A DNA stretch of 32,419 nt from contig FN649728.1 in assembly GCA_000310025.1 (NCBI GenBank), positions 3,676,205 through 3,708,623 of the forward strand. The letters are read 5' to 3'. The notes below the pieces were generated by a model, which saw only the letters and a program-made list of their open reading frames with translations, searched no databases and was not told the origin of the DNA. Every line of letters starts with the position of its first letter. The stretch's first letter is position 1. Of this stretch, positions 9,397 through 21,400 are shown in pieces. The position numbers were made by a program, and so were the translations under genes. Origin of the DNA: Ectocarpus siliculosus. Taxonomy: Eukaryota; Sar; Phaeophyceae; Ectocarpales; Ectocarpaceae.

Positions 9397-11302
9397 TACA
9401 TACACAGGTTCCCCCAATACCATCACCCTTCTCCCAATCCTTCTCCCAATCTCACATCCGATGGTGCTGTGTTCACGTGTTCAACATGAGCCTTAAAACT
9501 ATTCTCTCTCTCTTGGACACATACTATAGACTGTAAGTAACGTACCATATCAGGGCGAAGTAAGATACCACCCCCCACGACATGTCACACCCGGCGGTTG
9601 CTGTTGCCGTCACACTAAGAACCGTGCCGGTCTCCGCTCAAGTGGTTTCTTCTAAATAATATCCTTACCTCGCTACACAGCCACATCTTCAGTTGAGAAG
9701 GGTCTTTCGAGAACGAACGCCCGCAGCGGCAATGGATGGCACACGTACATGTTACCTCCGGTAGCTCCGCTTGCTTTGTTTGATCCAGTTATGCCTGACG
9801 GTGGTCCTCCACACACCTCTCCTCCGACGAGTCTTCCCCACAAAGTACATATTTTCCAGCAGGCGAGAAAACCGCTTCTCTTCTACCCTCCCTGGTGATG
9901 CTCTTTTCTTCATGAACACACGGGAGAGACGGCCCTGGGGAATAGTATGGTCTTCACACACGGACGGTTGGCTCCCCGGGGCTTTGTTATTCGGAGTGAG
10001 TACACATGTAGTCAATGCATCTATTATTGAACACAAGTACATGTATGCACACACACAGGGTTTTTGCTCACTATGCCTATCTGCCGATCGTAGAACGCTT
10101 CTGGTGGCTGTACCCGCTGACTCGCAAGGGGGACTGGTGGTGGGGCACATATCTCCCAGTGCCTGCTGTGCCATTCTACAGTACCTACCCTATCTTCTAC
10201 CCTTCCGTAACAGCATGAACACCTCGCAGAAGTGACGACGAGAGTTGGTGGCAACCTCACGGAAGCCGTGACGCATGGGGCGAAGGCCGCAAGGAGGCGT
10301 TGGTGTGTAGGGGAGGTCAAGCTGGCTGTTTAGTCTAAGGGGGTCGTACACCACCTCTGAGCCAGGCCTCTTTCGTGTGTTTGCGTGCGTGCGTTTTCGT
10401 GTGAATTTGCAGCCGTTCGACCACAAGGAAGCTCAAGTACAAGTACTTGTGTTTCGTTCTAAAACACTGGAGCAACAACGATGCCGGAGGACATACCCTT
10501 GCCTACGTGCAATGAGTGTATCGAAGTATTTACAATGTACATACATATCGAATAGTCGATGGTCGAGCGGTATTCGTAGGACCTATTGAAGCCGATCTAT
10601 AGACCGCTTCAGGCTGTGCATGTCGTGTGTTTATTTAGACTCTGGGTCGTGCCGCCCCCACCAGAATATTCCCTGTGGTTGCCGCGCCTCCCCTCTCCAG
10701 ACATAACCCGACTGATGCAAAAAAAGTAATACTTTCTCGATTGTGTTCGCCCGCCCCCCTCTTTTTCATGTTCGGAAGGACCCCCTTCCCCCCTTGTCTG
10801 TGCGTGTGTGGATTTGCTTGTTTTCACAATAACATCCGCCGCCTATGCTCTCTTGCTCCGGGCTGTCGAAAACTCATTCTCATCTTGCGTGTTTTGTCTA
10901 CTCCGTCCGTCCATTGGGTTTTCCCACAATTGTGGAGTATCGGCTGGGCAAGTACATAAGATACTGTGGTCGAGAGACTGTTTTGAGCAGCATTGAGGGA
11001 TCGGATCCAACCGAGAAACCGGTCCAGTCAAGTCGAAGAAAATTCGTTCATAACTCCTCGCGTTCAAATAGCATCAGCACGTGCATGCAATTCTCCATGA
11101 CTCGCACCAACAAGTTTGGCGGTGCGCGCCAAAGCAGCTAGGTATTGTTTTTGTTTCTTTGGGTGTGGCCATGTGTATCTATTTGCTTTTTGGGGGGTGG
11201 GGCAAAAGTTTCCAACTTAACTTCCGCACACGCCTGTCTCCTGCTCCGTCCCTCGTGCTCTTCTCGAAGGTTTTCTCCAGGTTCGAAACAGAGCTCCCCA
11301 AC

Positions 11303-11521
11303 ATGGCGGAACTTGGGGCTCCCACCGTCACCAGCCCGTCGCGCAAGCCCTTTATTGACCACCACGTGTACGCGGAGAGCCTGGCCGGCGCCCGCTTTTA
11401 CTTCAGTTTCAAGCACTGTATTGCGGCAGCGCGGGCGAAGCGCCCCCACCTCAAGCGCAGGGGTCCGGGTTCCATCCATGTTCAGGACAGAGGTGTCTGC
11501 GCGATACTCGCACCCTGCTGA
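11303..11521 (+). CDS. Small hypothetical protein or first exon, tentative
   Basis: A 72-residue frame starts at an ATG in strong context (CCAACATGG). It reads MAELGAPTVTSPSRKPFIDH and continues with a basic segment (KRPHLKRRG). Third positions of codons are mostly G or C, like the confident genes of this window and unlike most spacer frames. I do not recognise the family. A weak donor (GACAGAG|GTGTCT) near the end could make it a first exon, but no downstream partner is clear. A minus-strand frame covers the same bases, so coding is uncertain. Confidence 0.25.
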   Translation: MAELGAPTVTSPSRKPFIDHHVYAESLAGARFYFSFKHCIAAARAKRPHLKRRGPGSIHVQDRGVCAILAPC

Positions 11522-14500
11522 GCGTGCAGTTTGCGCTTGTATTTGTTCATATCTGGTGCGGGCAAGCGTTGGCTTTGGGCGGGAAAAATCGTCGCCACCC
11601 TCGAGTTCTACCTACCACCGGGGCCGACGGGCTTTGTGATCCCGAGGGAAACATTGTCGTACTCGCTGCAGCGGGTGTGGTTGATTCGACTCGAGGTTTC
11701 TACACGAGATTTTTGAGTCGCCGTAGGGAAGTTCGGGGTGGTTCTCGCAGTGGCTGACAGGTGTGGGTCTGTGTGATACAAGAGCTCGCACAGTTTGCGT
11801 GCATGTGTGCTGTTGTTCCGTGATGCGATGTGCCATGTGCCGAAAAATTGTTTTGAATTGTTTTGCTTGCTCTGGGTAGGATGCATGTACCACGAACGGC
11901 GAACGTGCGTAGTGCGTGCTGTCTGTCGTGTTTGGCAGTGGTTTTGAGCGGGTTTGGTTTGAGAGCGCAAACGTTGACTATGTTCCACAGACCAGTCGAC
12001 GCAACATAACAGAAGTGATGCTGTCCGATGTCCAAAGTACATTTTCTTCTTCGGCGGTGTTCGGCGGTGTTACAAATTATTTTTAGTGGTGACCGTGGTG
12101 TATGATCGTGCAGCGTGTGTGAGCGGACACGTCGTTGCATAAGAAGTTTTTACTCCGGCTGGTTCTGCTCGTGCGAATGGACAACTGCTGTACTGACTGT
12201 GTTTCGATGTTGCGCGTGCTTTGATGTATATTTTCCGTGTTCGTCCGAGAATTCCGAAGGGGGCGCCTGTGTTTGTAGGCAAGGCCGCGGGGTAGGGAAA
12301 GTTGGAGGTGCGAGCAAGACTACCATTTAGTGAAAGCGAAAGCCCGAGGTGAAGGGAAAATAACGACGTGGGCTTGTTGGGGCTGCTGGCCAGGGCAACG
12401 AAACAACAATGTATTCACTCAGCCACGCGCAGCTTCAAAGAACAGGGACCTGTGTTGGCGTATGTGTGAATGGTATCAAGCTGTGCTCGTCTATTAAGGG
12501 CATCCCACTCTTATTTACCCGTTCAGCGGCCATTGGCCACATATCTCAACACAGTAGTAGTGGATATAGACCGCAACGTACACCCGGCAATGGCCCTACC
12601 CCTGCGGAAGAAGAGCGCTTGAGTGAGCTCTGTCTTGACAGGGTATTTCGCGGCTCTCCTTGCAGCAGGAAGGAGTAGTGGTACGCTGGTCGAGAAAGCA
12701 ATATTTGATGCCATCTGGGCGCGCAACTCTGATGGTGCACCGAGTATGGGGGCGTACCATGCAAACGCCCACATGAAAATCCTGGTTTTCTCGCTCTTTC
12801 ACCGTCTCGACCGTGTGCGAATTGCATCTTTTGAAGAAAGCGTCCTATGGTGTACTCATGACCACGAAGTAGAACCATAGGTTACGGTGTGACGGACGGG
12901 CCATGTCCTGCCGTTGTTGCTATCTTCCAGGTAAAGCCCGTTCTTCAGGCCTATATCTACCTGTCTATCCATATCCAGCACACCTGCTCTTCTGCAGTGT
13001 TCAAAGAAAAGCAACGAACCCCGTGCTCATAAGCTACACGCCGAAACATGCCAACCAAAGGGTCGAGGGACATTCAACAGAGTCTCACCACTCGCGGGGG
13101 GGGAAAACAATTGTCAAGGACTGTACAGAAGTACTCGTAGTCCAGACATTCTCCCAGTAATTTGTTGCAGGTGACGGTGGTAGAATTTGAATTACAAAGT
13201 GGAGAGAAAAGGTCCTCCTGGCTTACTTAGCGAACAAATAGCGCTTCGCCAGGCCATAGTCTATGGCTGAGGACTTGACGAGGCGTTTGTTATTTGTTGC
13301 ATTACTCCTTTTGCGTGCGCGTGTACCCCGCGGTCGTAGAGCTAAGCTGATGTATGTATCGTCGTCGTTGTTATCGTCCGCGTCGGCGTTGTTGCCATTA
13401 TCTCCACTTGAGAAACCTTTAATTTTTCATGAACTAACCGTCATTGAGCATCTACCTGCTGTCAAAGGCTGTAGACTCCGTAGTGAACCCCCAAAAGGAC
13501 GGCACTATGGACGTACAACGGTTCAAAAAAGTTGCTCGTCGTTGCGGTCGCTTCACATGAGAGTGACACTAACGGCAACACTACCACACTACCACCACCA
13601 GCATGGGGAACATGGCGCCGGGATCGCATGCATGCCTGCATGGGCATATTTACCCGCGTTTCATGGGGACCTTGTGCATGTATGCATGCGTGGGGTTTTG
13701 CTCGGACTCGTTAGAAAGTCAGGCCACATTTAACAATGCTATGTAGTGGAACCCGCCAAGAATCGAACAACAGAACGTGTTGCGAAAGCGCTCGTGCCTC
13801 TCGTTGTCATGAGAGGAAGCAGATGAGGGTAGGAAAAAACTTCTGCCAACACCGCAGATAAATGTCATGAGGAAATAAGGCCGGAGTTGTTTTGGTTTTA
13901 GGACCTCTTGGGTCCTTCCATATTTCTTCTCTCGCCACACAGTGAGCGGAACTCGCTCTCCCTCCTCTCTCGTCTCTCTCCCATGCCCACATCGATACGA
14001 CTACTACCATTCACTGATCGACAACTTTCCAGTCCGAAAAATCAACATGGCAAGCGTTCCGACTATCAAAACCGCAAACTGCGCATGCACTCGACGCCGC
14101 TCGTACGTCGCTTTGACCACCACTCCAAACTATGCAACCGACACACCGCTGCGCGACGTGTGCCTCCCTTAAACTCCTGATGTAATACCCGTAGTGGGTA
14201 GTGGGTGCAGCAGTCCTTCCTTATCCACTTTCATTCCGCAGGTATTAGGTAATACTCCGCGAGCTTTACTCCTCTCCCCGTCCGAAAACGAGATCAGCCC
14301 AACCGCTGCAACAATCTAATGCCGCATGCCAACTGCGTAACAATCTCGTTGCTTTACCCCGCTCGCAATCAGCTACAAGGTATGTTACGCTCTGGTTCGC
14401 ACAGCGACTATATACGACACGCAAACAAACGATTATCTTAACAACGAGAGCACAGAAAAAAACAAATAAACCACGAAAGGCCAAACTCAAAAAAATCAGA

Positions 14501-14801
14501 CAGTTTGATTTTGAAATATATTTCGAGCATATACGCCTATCGTAGTGCTGCATGAGTGCAGAAGCCAAACGGTGAAACGGTTCTCGTCTACTAAAACCTT
14601 CCGTTCTCCACCCCTCGTATCAGTGTTTCCGAGGGAGGCTTCTGCCCAATTGCAAATAGTACCGAAAGACAAGGCTACACCAACTCAACTACTCTCATGC
14701 CGTCCTTCAATCTTGCCCCACGACACGCGGAACAAAGAGAGAGTAGAACGGTAGTAGACGGCTAGGCTCCTCCTCCTTCGGCTTGACGGTGACGAAGATG
14801 C

Positions 14802-17305
14802 TCACCCCCAGTAGTAGTCCCTGCGCTGCTGCTGGCCAACACCGCCGCCGAAGACACCGACGTAGCCACCACCGTAGCCACCACCGCCGTGAGCCCTGCG
14901 GATCGCCATCCAGCGAGGAGGGCCATGGTGGGGGTGGAAACCGGGGTGGCCTCCCTCATCCTCGTCGAACACCTCCGCGTAGTGCTGGTGGGCCGGGTGG
15001 AAGAGAGGGCCACCGCGGCGACCACCGCCTCCGCCACCGGGCGCCTCGTGGTCGTCCTCCATGTGAGCCGGGGGAGGGGGGGGGGCGAAGGGGTGGGGGC
15101 GGCCGCCGCGCATCATCCTTTTCATCGGAGGGGGCGGGCCGTGGTGGTGCGGGGCACCGCCGTGGAGGTGAGCGGGGCCGTGGCGGTGAGGGGCACCGTG
15201 GCGGTGAGGGGCACCGTGGCGGCCGCCGCCGCCGCCGCCGCCGCGCGCGGCAAACATGGCGTCGCCGACCTCCTGGTGAGCCGGGGGGGGAGGGGGAGGC
15301 GGGGCGAAGGGGTGGGGGCGGCCTGCCATGCGGTGCTGCTGCCGGTGGTAGTCGCGGTGGTGGTGGCGGCGTTGGTGGAGGGCGGCGGTGTCATCGTTGT
15401 TGTTGTCATGGCCGCGACGCTTGTGGGCGACCTTCTTCTCGGCTTGGAGCATGGCGCGGAGATCCTTGCCGTTGACGAGGCCGAGCTTGGCCAGCCGGCA
15501 GGGGCGGACGTCCAGGGCGACGAGCAGGGGTCGGACCTCGCGGGGGCGGAGCTGAATGCCGCCTGCGATGAAGGCCTTGTGGATGAGGTTCTTCTTGACC
15601 TCAGGCGCAACGGCGTCGTTCTTCTCCTCGTTGTCGTTGCCAGGGGAGGAAGTATCTGCGGGCTCGACGGACACGAAGCCGTCGTTCCATTCCTTCTTGT
15701 CGTCCTCCACGCTCATCAGTTCCATGCCGGCGGCGACCGATTCGGCGAGATCCTCGTTGTTCTTGCCGTCACCAAGAGGAACCTTCGATACCTTGGCGTT
15801 GTTGGCGGCTTCGGCCTTCATGCGAGCCAGAAGAACCTTGGGAGCGAGGCCCTGCTTGACGAGGCGTTGCGGGTTCAGCTCGAGGAAAGCCAGGGTCTTG
15901 ACAAGCTTAAGCGGGGTCATGGAGGGCACGCCGTTGTACTCGCGCAGGTTACGGGCGGCGATCTTGTACAGCCTCGCTTCGGGGTCGGGCTTGTTAGCAG
16001 GCTGAGGTTACATGTAAAGAGGGAAGATGTGCACAGGGTGGGGAAGGAAAGGCAGGGGGGGATTCAGCGGAGTGCGGTTAAAGGAATTCTTGGAGGTACA
16101 AGTAAAATGGGGCCAACTTCTGGACACAGCAAAAAGAATGACAAAACATTTCGATGCGAAAATGCCGGCAACGAAAATAGATTTTAAATAGAAAAATCAG
16201 GTCGAAAAGCATTAGCATTCGTCACGGAAAAGGCGCGCATGACTGCTGTGCACACGTGCACACACATTGGGGCGATTCAACGTTGGCAAAAATATGATAT
16301 GTGGGGGGGTTGGAGATATAGCATCGGACGTTAGTTTTTATTGTCCTGGTTCTGCAGGGGATTACAGCAGAAGAATTCATATACAGTACCGGTGCCCTGC
16401 TGTCCTGTGTACAGCAAAAAAATACAGCAGCGGCAGCAGTGCATGCATCAATGTACAGCAGAAGATTGTTTCTCTCTCCTACTGTACAGCAGTACACCTC
16501 GTGTCAGACCGATTTTATCGAGTTTTGAAGGCAGTCCACAATGGAGACAATCGCCACGTATCGTATCGGGCGATACCATATCGTACCTGGTGATACCATG
16601 TGATCAATGATAGCTCTCGGCAGATGATGTAAGTAAGACGGCGAAGGTCGATACGGAGATCAGCTCAACAGAGGCGCCGACAGCCGAGAGAGATAACCCG
16701 AGATTTGCGGGGCCGAAGAACTTCGATTAACATAGTGTCTCGCCCAGCTCAAGAAGCAACCAAATATAAAATATCTCAACAACGAATGGAGCAGCGCGAG
16801 CACGGGAAAAGTATCGCAGCACGACTAGTTACTACCCGTCACAGCATCGAAGCCTGCGCCCTACGAGTCCAGTATGTGTGCCCGCTTTTTCCTCGGCTAC
16901 ACCGTGATTATTTGCTCTCCTTGACTCCTTGAAGAAGAGCAAAACACCTGTTGTTGTCTCTTCGCTCACCTTGTTTTCCTTGCCGGCAGCCGAGATCTCG
17001 AGCGAGCCCGGGCACAGGCGCACGGCCAAGTTCAGCTCGGAATCCTTGTCGAACACGATGTCGTCCCCGTCGGGATCCTTGTACGTGAAGGACAGGTCGG
17101 TGTCCTTGGCGGCCTCGCCAGCCGGAGAGCGGACAGGCAGCTCAGCATCGAAGGCGCCGGCGATGGCCGCTTGGAGGCTGGCGAGCGTAACCGGAACCGG
17201 AACGTTCACGTCGCGTGAAGTGCCCTGGAAGTTGATCTTGATGGAAGAGGTAGTCATCGTGTTGTCGTTGTTGTCGCGGTTGTTGTTGTGTTTGATGGTG
17301 TTCAT
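14802..17305 (-). CDS. PB1-domain protein with two-copy repeat, paralogue 2 (two exons)
   Basis: Exons are complement(16970..17305) and complement(14802..16001). Donor AAG|GTGAGCG and acceptor AACCTCAG|CCTGCTAAC join in phase 0 and give 511 residues. The first exon has the same length as in paralogue 1 (112 codons) with about eight amino-acid differences; Lys23 and the OPCA loop are intact. The repeat region is also nearly unchanged. The tail is different: His-rich (RHGAPHRHGAPHRHGPAH) with runs of Pro and Gly and an end containing GGGGYGGGYVGVFGG and YYWG. An in-frame ATG lies 12 codons upstream (17341). I prefer 17305 because it is the start shared with paralogue 1. A histidine-rich tail could bind metal or drive assembly; neither is shown. 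Confidence 0.85.
15181..15216. repeat. 18-base coding repeat in PB1 paralogue 2
   Basis: Two exact 18-base units (TGGCGGTGAGGGGCACCG) encode the His-Gly-Ala-Pro-His-Arg steps on the minus strand. Degenerate units flank them. There is no counterpart in paralogue 1. Confidence 0.85.
16350..16500. repeat. Cluster of TACAGCAG motifs in the intron of PB1 paralogue 2
   Basis: Within about 150 bases the intron holds several copies of TACAGCAG or its complement CTGCTGT. These include ATTACAGCAGAAG, GTGTACAGC, AATACAGCAGCGG, TGTACAGCAGAAG and CTGTACAGCAGTACA. The same motif is scattered elsewhere in spacers and introns of this window. Confidence 0.7.
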
Positions 17306-17368
17306 GGAGGTTGTGAGTTGTGTGGGGGGAGGGCATGGCATGGACAGGCGAGCGAGAGAGACTGGAGC

Positions 17369-17439
17369 TTCTCGAAAAAAGGTTCTTCACGTTCCCCAAG
17401 AACCAAAGAACGCTCCTGAAGAACGATCCCGATGTTCTT
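17369..17439 (-). promoter_or_regulatory. Conserved upstream block of PB1 paralogue 2
   Basis: TTCTCGAA (17369-17376) and the inverted repeat AAGAAC (17419-17424) / GTTCTT (17434-17439) match those upstream of paralogue 1, at about the same distance from the start codon. The intervening sequence has diverged, which makes the kept parts more notable. Confidence 0.4.
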
Positions 17440-17444
17440 TTCGA

Positions 17445-18427
17445 ATCTCCTGTGTGACCGTACGTACTCAGAACACGTGCACGTAGCACTGCTGCTGTAG
17501 AGTCATCGTGAATGTTTGCTTGACACGCGTACACCCTCGCCGGGGTGTTTTTACAAATGTTTTTTGTTGTACGGAGGTGTCAGCCAGACTTTGTGGAGGT
17601 CAACGATACCGCGGTTTTTATTGTCTCATGAATTCTACAGCAGTAAGGACACGTTGTCGAGGAAAAAATAAAGTAATAGCACACCAAGCACATCGACTTG
17701 CAAGTATTCTAGCACGGTCGTATGCGGTGGTTCGACTTTGGACATTCAGTCGGTTTCCACGAGTACGCAAGCCTTCTGAGAGAGGCGCTAGAGGCGCTGC
17801 CACGGCTAAATGCTGGGCTGGGTTCGGGCCGTGCAAAGGGAATTCATGAGCACCCGAAGCCCCGTGCTGCTTATAGATTTGTTCCACCCATGGATTCGGT
17901 TGGAACATCACATCTCGGCATGACATGTCCTCTAGACTACTGTAGAAAGGATAAGAGACTGATACTACTATGAACATAAATGATGCGTAGATAGGACCTG
18001 ATTTGGATGCGCCGACCAGGCACGTAACGCTCAGTGCGAACAGAGAAACCGATTGTTTCGGGGTAGCGCTCCCCCCCCTCCCCTCCCCCCGATCGCGCTC
18101 CCCATGGGGAGTTATGGGGAGTTGGAAGGCGTCCAGCGGAAACATGATGCTAGTTGGTGTGCCGCAAATCCTACCAAGTATAGCAAAATTTCAGCCTCAA
18201 CACCAAACCAACCGTAAAACCCTCTCTACCTAGACTATGCCACATATGCACGTAACCCAATCTCCGTTTCCAGACGTTTCGTCGTCGATGCCCCCCTCTC
18301 CCCTCCCCCCGGCATGTCCTAGTCCCCCCGAAGTTGAACGTTGTCAACCTTCTTCTTCGTGCGGCGAGCAGAGAGTCCCGCACTACTGTACAGGAGGCCA
18401 CAATATTTCGGATTAAGCCAAACTATG
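17445..18427. other. Spacer between PB1 paralogue 2 and the AIG2-like gene
   Basis: No gene is supported. Frames of up to about 175 codons on the minus strand and 83 codons on the plus strand overlap each other without recognisable motifs. One TACAGCAGTA-type motif occurs near 17636. This spacer should contain the promoter of the PB1 gene beyond the conserved block and the 3' end of the AIG2-like gene. Confidence 0.45.
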
Positions 18428-21400
18428 CTACACAGCAGTATCAACAGCAGTAGCTGTGTTTTCCAGCAGGCCTTCTTCTTGAATCTCCCTGGAGAACCGT
18501 TCCACCATGGTGACATAGTCGGGGACGGGTCCATCCTCTGTGAAGTGTGTCGATGGTTCCCAAGTCTCGTACAGTTGGTCCTCCGCTGAGGCGTTCCTAC
18601 CGCACAGATAGGGCAACGGGTACAAGACGCAGAAGACTGTGAGGGAATAGCTTTGTGGTGTTGTGTTTGATGCTATTGCCACCTTCACAGTTGTTCGGCC
18701 ATCTACACCCGGTTTACCTCGACAAAATCCGGTGATTTCACCACGGTAAACATCTTCCCGTGGTAAGAATGTGGCGACATTCTAGGCACGTACTCCAGAA
18801 TATCTGAACAGAGCGGGGAGGTCTGTTGTGTGAGACCGTCCAACGTACTACTGTCCATCAGTCTACAACATCACGTCGACAAAAAAACGAAGATCGCTGA
18901 GCAAGAGATCCCGTGAACACCGCAGCTACATCATCCAACAGCGAGCGGCACTAAACAAAGCACTGGACAGCGGACGTAGGGAGGTGAAGGAATCACCAAG
19001 GGAACGGCAGTGTCAATCAGACATGACTCCAGCGGAGCAGCTCAGTCTGGGGTTCCACCACGAAAAACAACACTGGTTGCCTGTAGCGGACCAAGCCTCT
19101 CACATCTCTCTCTCACCATACATAGCACGTTGCCGTTTGGGTTGCGTCTTTACACGCCTCGACCTTGACTTGGACGTCCACCTTGTGGTAGTCTTCATCC
19201 TCAAACAGATCAAAGATCAACTGGGTGGTGTTGAAGCACAACACCACGACAACACGGGGTCGTGGCGAAAGGCGACCAAAAAAGAGGGCAGGTAGCGCAC
19301 GCGAACAAACTTGTGGTGAACGGCCGGGTTGGAGTTGTTGTTTTACGTGGTTCGAATAGACACACCCAAAAACAACAAAGACGCGATGGTCAAGCTAACA
19401 CAACACAGGCGGTGGCAGCGACGAACAATATACTACCGCGGGACCGGCAAACTCTTACTCGAAAAAAAAAACTACTACACTCAACAATCAATAAAGAGCG
19501 GGGGAGAGGTGGGATCGGTAGGTCGAAAGTACCGCCTTGATTGAAAGTGCGGGGATATAAGAATACCCCCAGGGATGTAGCGATGCTAGGGATGGGAGCC
19601 GTAAGTTCTATCAACTAAACGGCCAAGCAAACTGCATATCCTGTACGGTTGCCGTTCCCCAAACAAAACGGTGTCAGCGGAAGACCCACGAAAGCAAAGC
19701 AATATCCATGTAACAAGAGAGGGGCGTCGTGGAATAACACACGGTGAGAAGCGTAAAGCCAAAACATTTTACCCGAGATAAGCCACTGCGAATCAAGACG
19801 GTGTAGGTGGCAGCTCTACGAGGTTCGAGAGAGATTCGACAGATGCACCGGGGGGGGGGGTGTACTCATAGTCGTGCATGCCGTAATCGTTAGACCATTG
19901 ACCTCGCACCGGGGGGATGGGGGAGGGGGGGGTACTCATAGTCGTGCATGCCGTAGTCGTTAGACCATTGGCCTCGCATCCCTACAAAGCCGGGACGGAA
20001 CACGCCGGGTTCTCACCGGACCAGGCTCTCACATCACCAAGCGCGAAGCGCCGTGAGGTATTTGGCGAGTCGCATGAAGGGTGAGCTGCATCCTGCTAAG
20101 GGTGTTCGGCATCTTGTGCTTACTTCCTTGCGTACGGATGACAGCTACGTATGACTTAATTTATTTTCTGGTGCTTTCACTTCCAGAGACAGTTGTAAGC
20201 ACTGTGTAACTGCCTCGAGGATGCTTGACCATTTTAACACAACGTGGTGCGATCATCCCCCTTGCGCGGAGTGAGGGTTCTCCACCCCGCACAACATGAT
20301 CTACTCGACCACCATTATGGTTACCGCCAAAAAAAAAAACGAGGTAAAAAAAAAAAACGGTAACCTGGTTGCCGAGTTCACGAAGTGAATTGGCTTGTTT
20401 TACAACGTCGTTGCCAAGCGACGAAAACCCAATCCCGATGGCAAACACCTCGCACCGGGGGGGGGGTGAAAAACGATGTGTTCGGGTGTAAAGCCACGGT
20501 TCTAGAAGTAGGCCAAAACAGTCCGCGAACGACGTAGTCGAGCATGGCCAATCGCGAACTCGAGCACGAGAAGAGCTGGTCAAGACTTCGAACAGCACGG
20601 CCTGTACCGATAAGGGGAGCAGGCCCAAGCATTTCGTAGCCCCCCGCCTGGTACCGTGGTAGAACTACACTGCGGTGGCCGAGGAGGAGGATACTCATGG
20701 TACACGTTGTGAGAGCGGGCAATCGGGTACAGTATAAGGCATGACATCTACGCGAGAAACAAGCGCGGGTGCGCTTTCTATCGCCCAGTGCGCGTGATAT
20801 TCCGTTGCGGGAGTCGTCGAGCACACGGTGAGAAAGCGCCGCGTTTGGATCTCCCTCAGGTGCCACGCGAATATACATCTCTTTGCGCTGAGAACCTATG
20901 AACCTCACTACTTTCTAACATTGTGGGGCTTCCACCTTTTCTCGGGCGTCGAGCCCTGTCATGAGCAGCCCTTCCACGGACCCCCCCTCTCTTGGCCGGA
21001 TAGCCGGGAAGACGTGGTCCTTTATCCGGAAGCGGTGGTACCCCGAAAGACTCGCCTTTCTCGTCGACGGAACTCTCTCGAGCAGAGCGAACAGAACCTG
21101 TTCCGTCCAAACGCTCTTGGTGAGATTTTTCAAGCGGACAATCAACGCGCTATAGTAGTTCTGGGGTATCTGCAAGAAGAGCTGACGGCATTCTGTCAGT
21201 ACGCGGCCTCTGGGCGAACCCTCTTCGAAGCAACAAAAACAGCTTGGCGACAGTTCGTCCTATGCGGCTAGGTGGTGCGTGTCGTCTACACGGCAGTGTA
21301 TCAACGATGAATACCGTCCGTGCGTGTAGACACGAATATTCACAGAACTACCTACCAAAGATACTGACGTGGGTAGGCAGCAAGTAAACTGATCGCTACA

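Larger units (their letters stand above)
9080..14533. other. 5.4-kb spacer without a supported gene
   Basis: No domain, tRNA or rRNA is recognisable. Features seen are an 8-base tandem repeat at 9373-9396, a few dispersed TACAGCAG-type motifs, and a small plus-strand frame with good start context at 11303 listed separately. Plus- and minus-strand frames of about 140-154 codons overlap at 9752-10235 and neither is convincing. A further frame from 13263 opens with a hydrophobic stretch but has no homologue I recognise. Confidence 0.45.
14534..17444. repeat. Duplicated PB1 locus, copy 2
   Basis: This is the direct duplicate of 3669-6073. The 3' flank (14534-14801) matches 3669-3937 with only scattered substitutions. 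The upstream block ends with the same AAGAAC/GTTCTT palindrome (17419-17439). It is longer than copy 1 because the intron and the C-terminal coding tail are longer. Confidence 0.85.

Noticed and set aside
9752-10235. Overlapping frames of 140 (minus) and 154 (plus) codons
   Set aside because: The plus frame has a GTGAGT donor-like site near 9995 and an ACACAG acceptor-like site near 10061, but it reads open through both. No family is recognisable and the two strands cannot be told apart.
9080-14533. Search for tRNA genes or rRNA
   Set aside because: GGTTCGA-like words occur (for example near 6641 and 17730 elsewhere in the window), but no cloverleaf with matching arms could be built around them.
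14889-16187. 432-codon plus-strand open frame
   Set aside because: It lies antisense to the PB1 paralogue 2 second exon, and its Val/Leu/Gly-rich reading is the expected mirror of a GC-rich coding strand. A shorter mirror frame occurs opposite paralogue 1.
20399-20413. GTTTTACAACGTCGT resembles cloning-vector lacZ sequence
   Set aside because: Only about 15 bases match; flanks differ and the same word occurs in the inverted copy at 1101-1646, so it belongs to the repeat and is not vector contamination.
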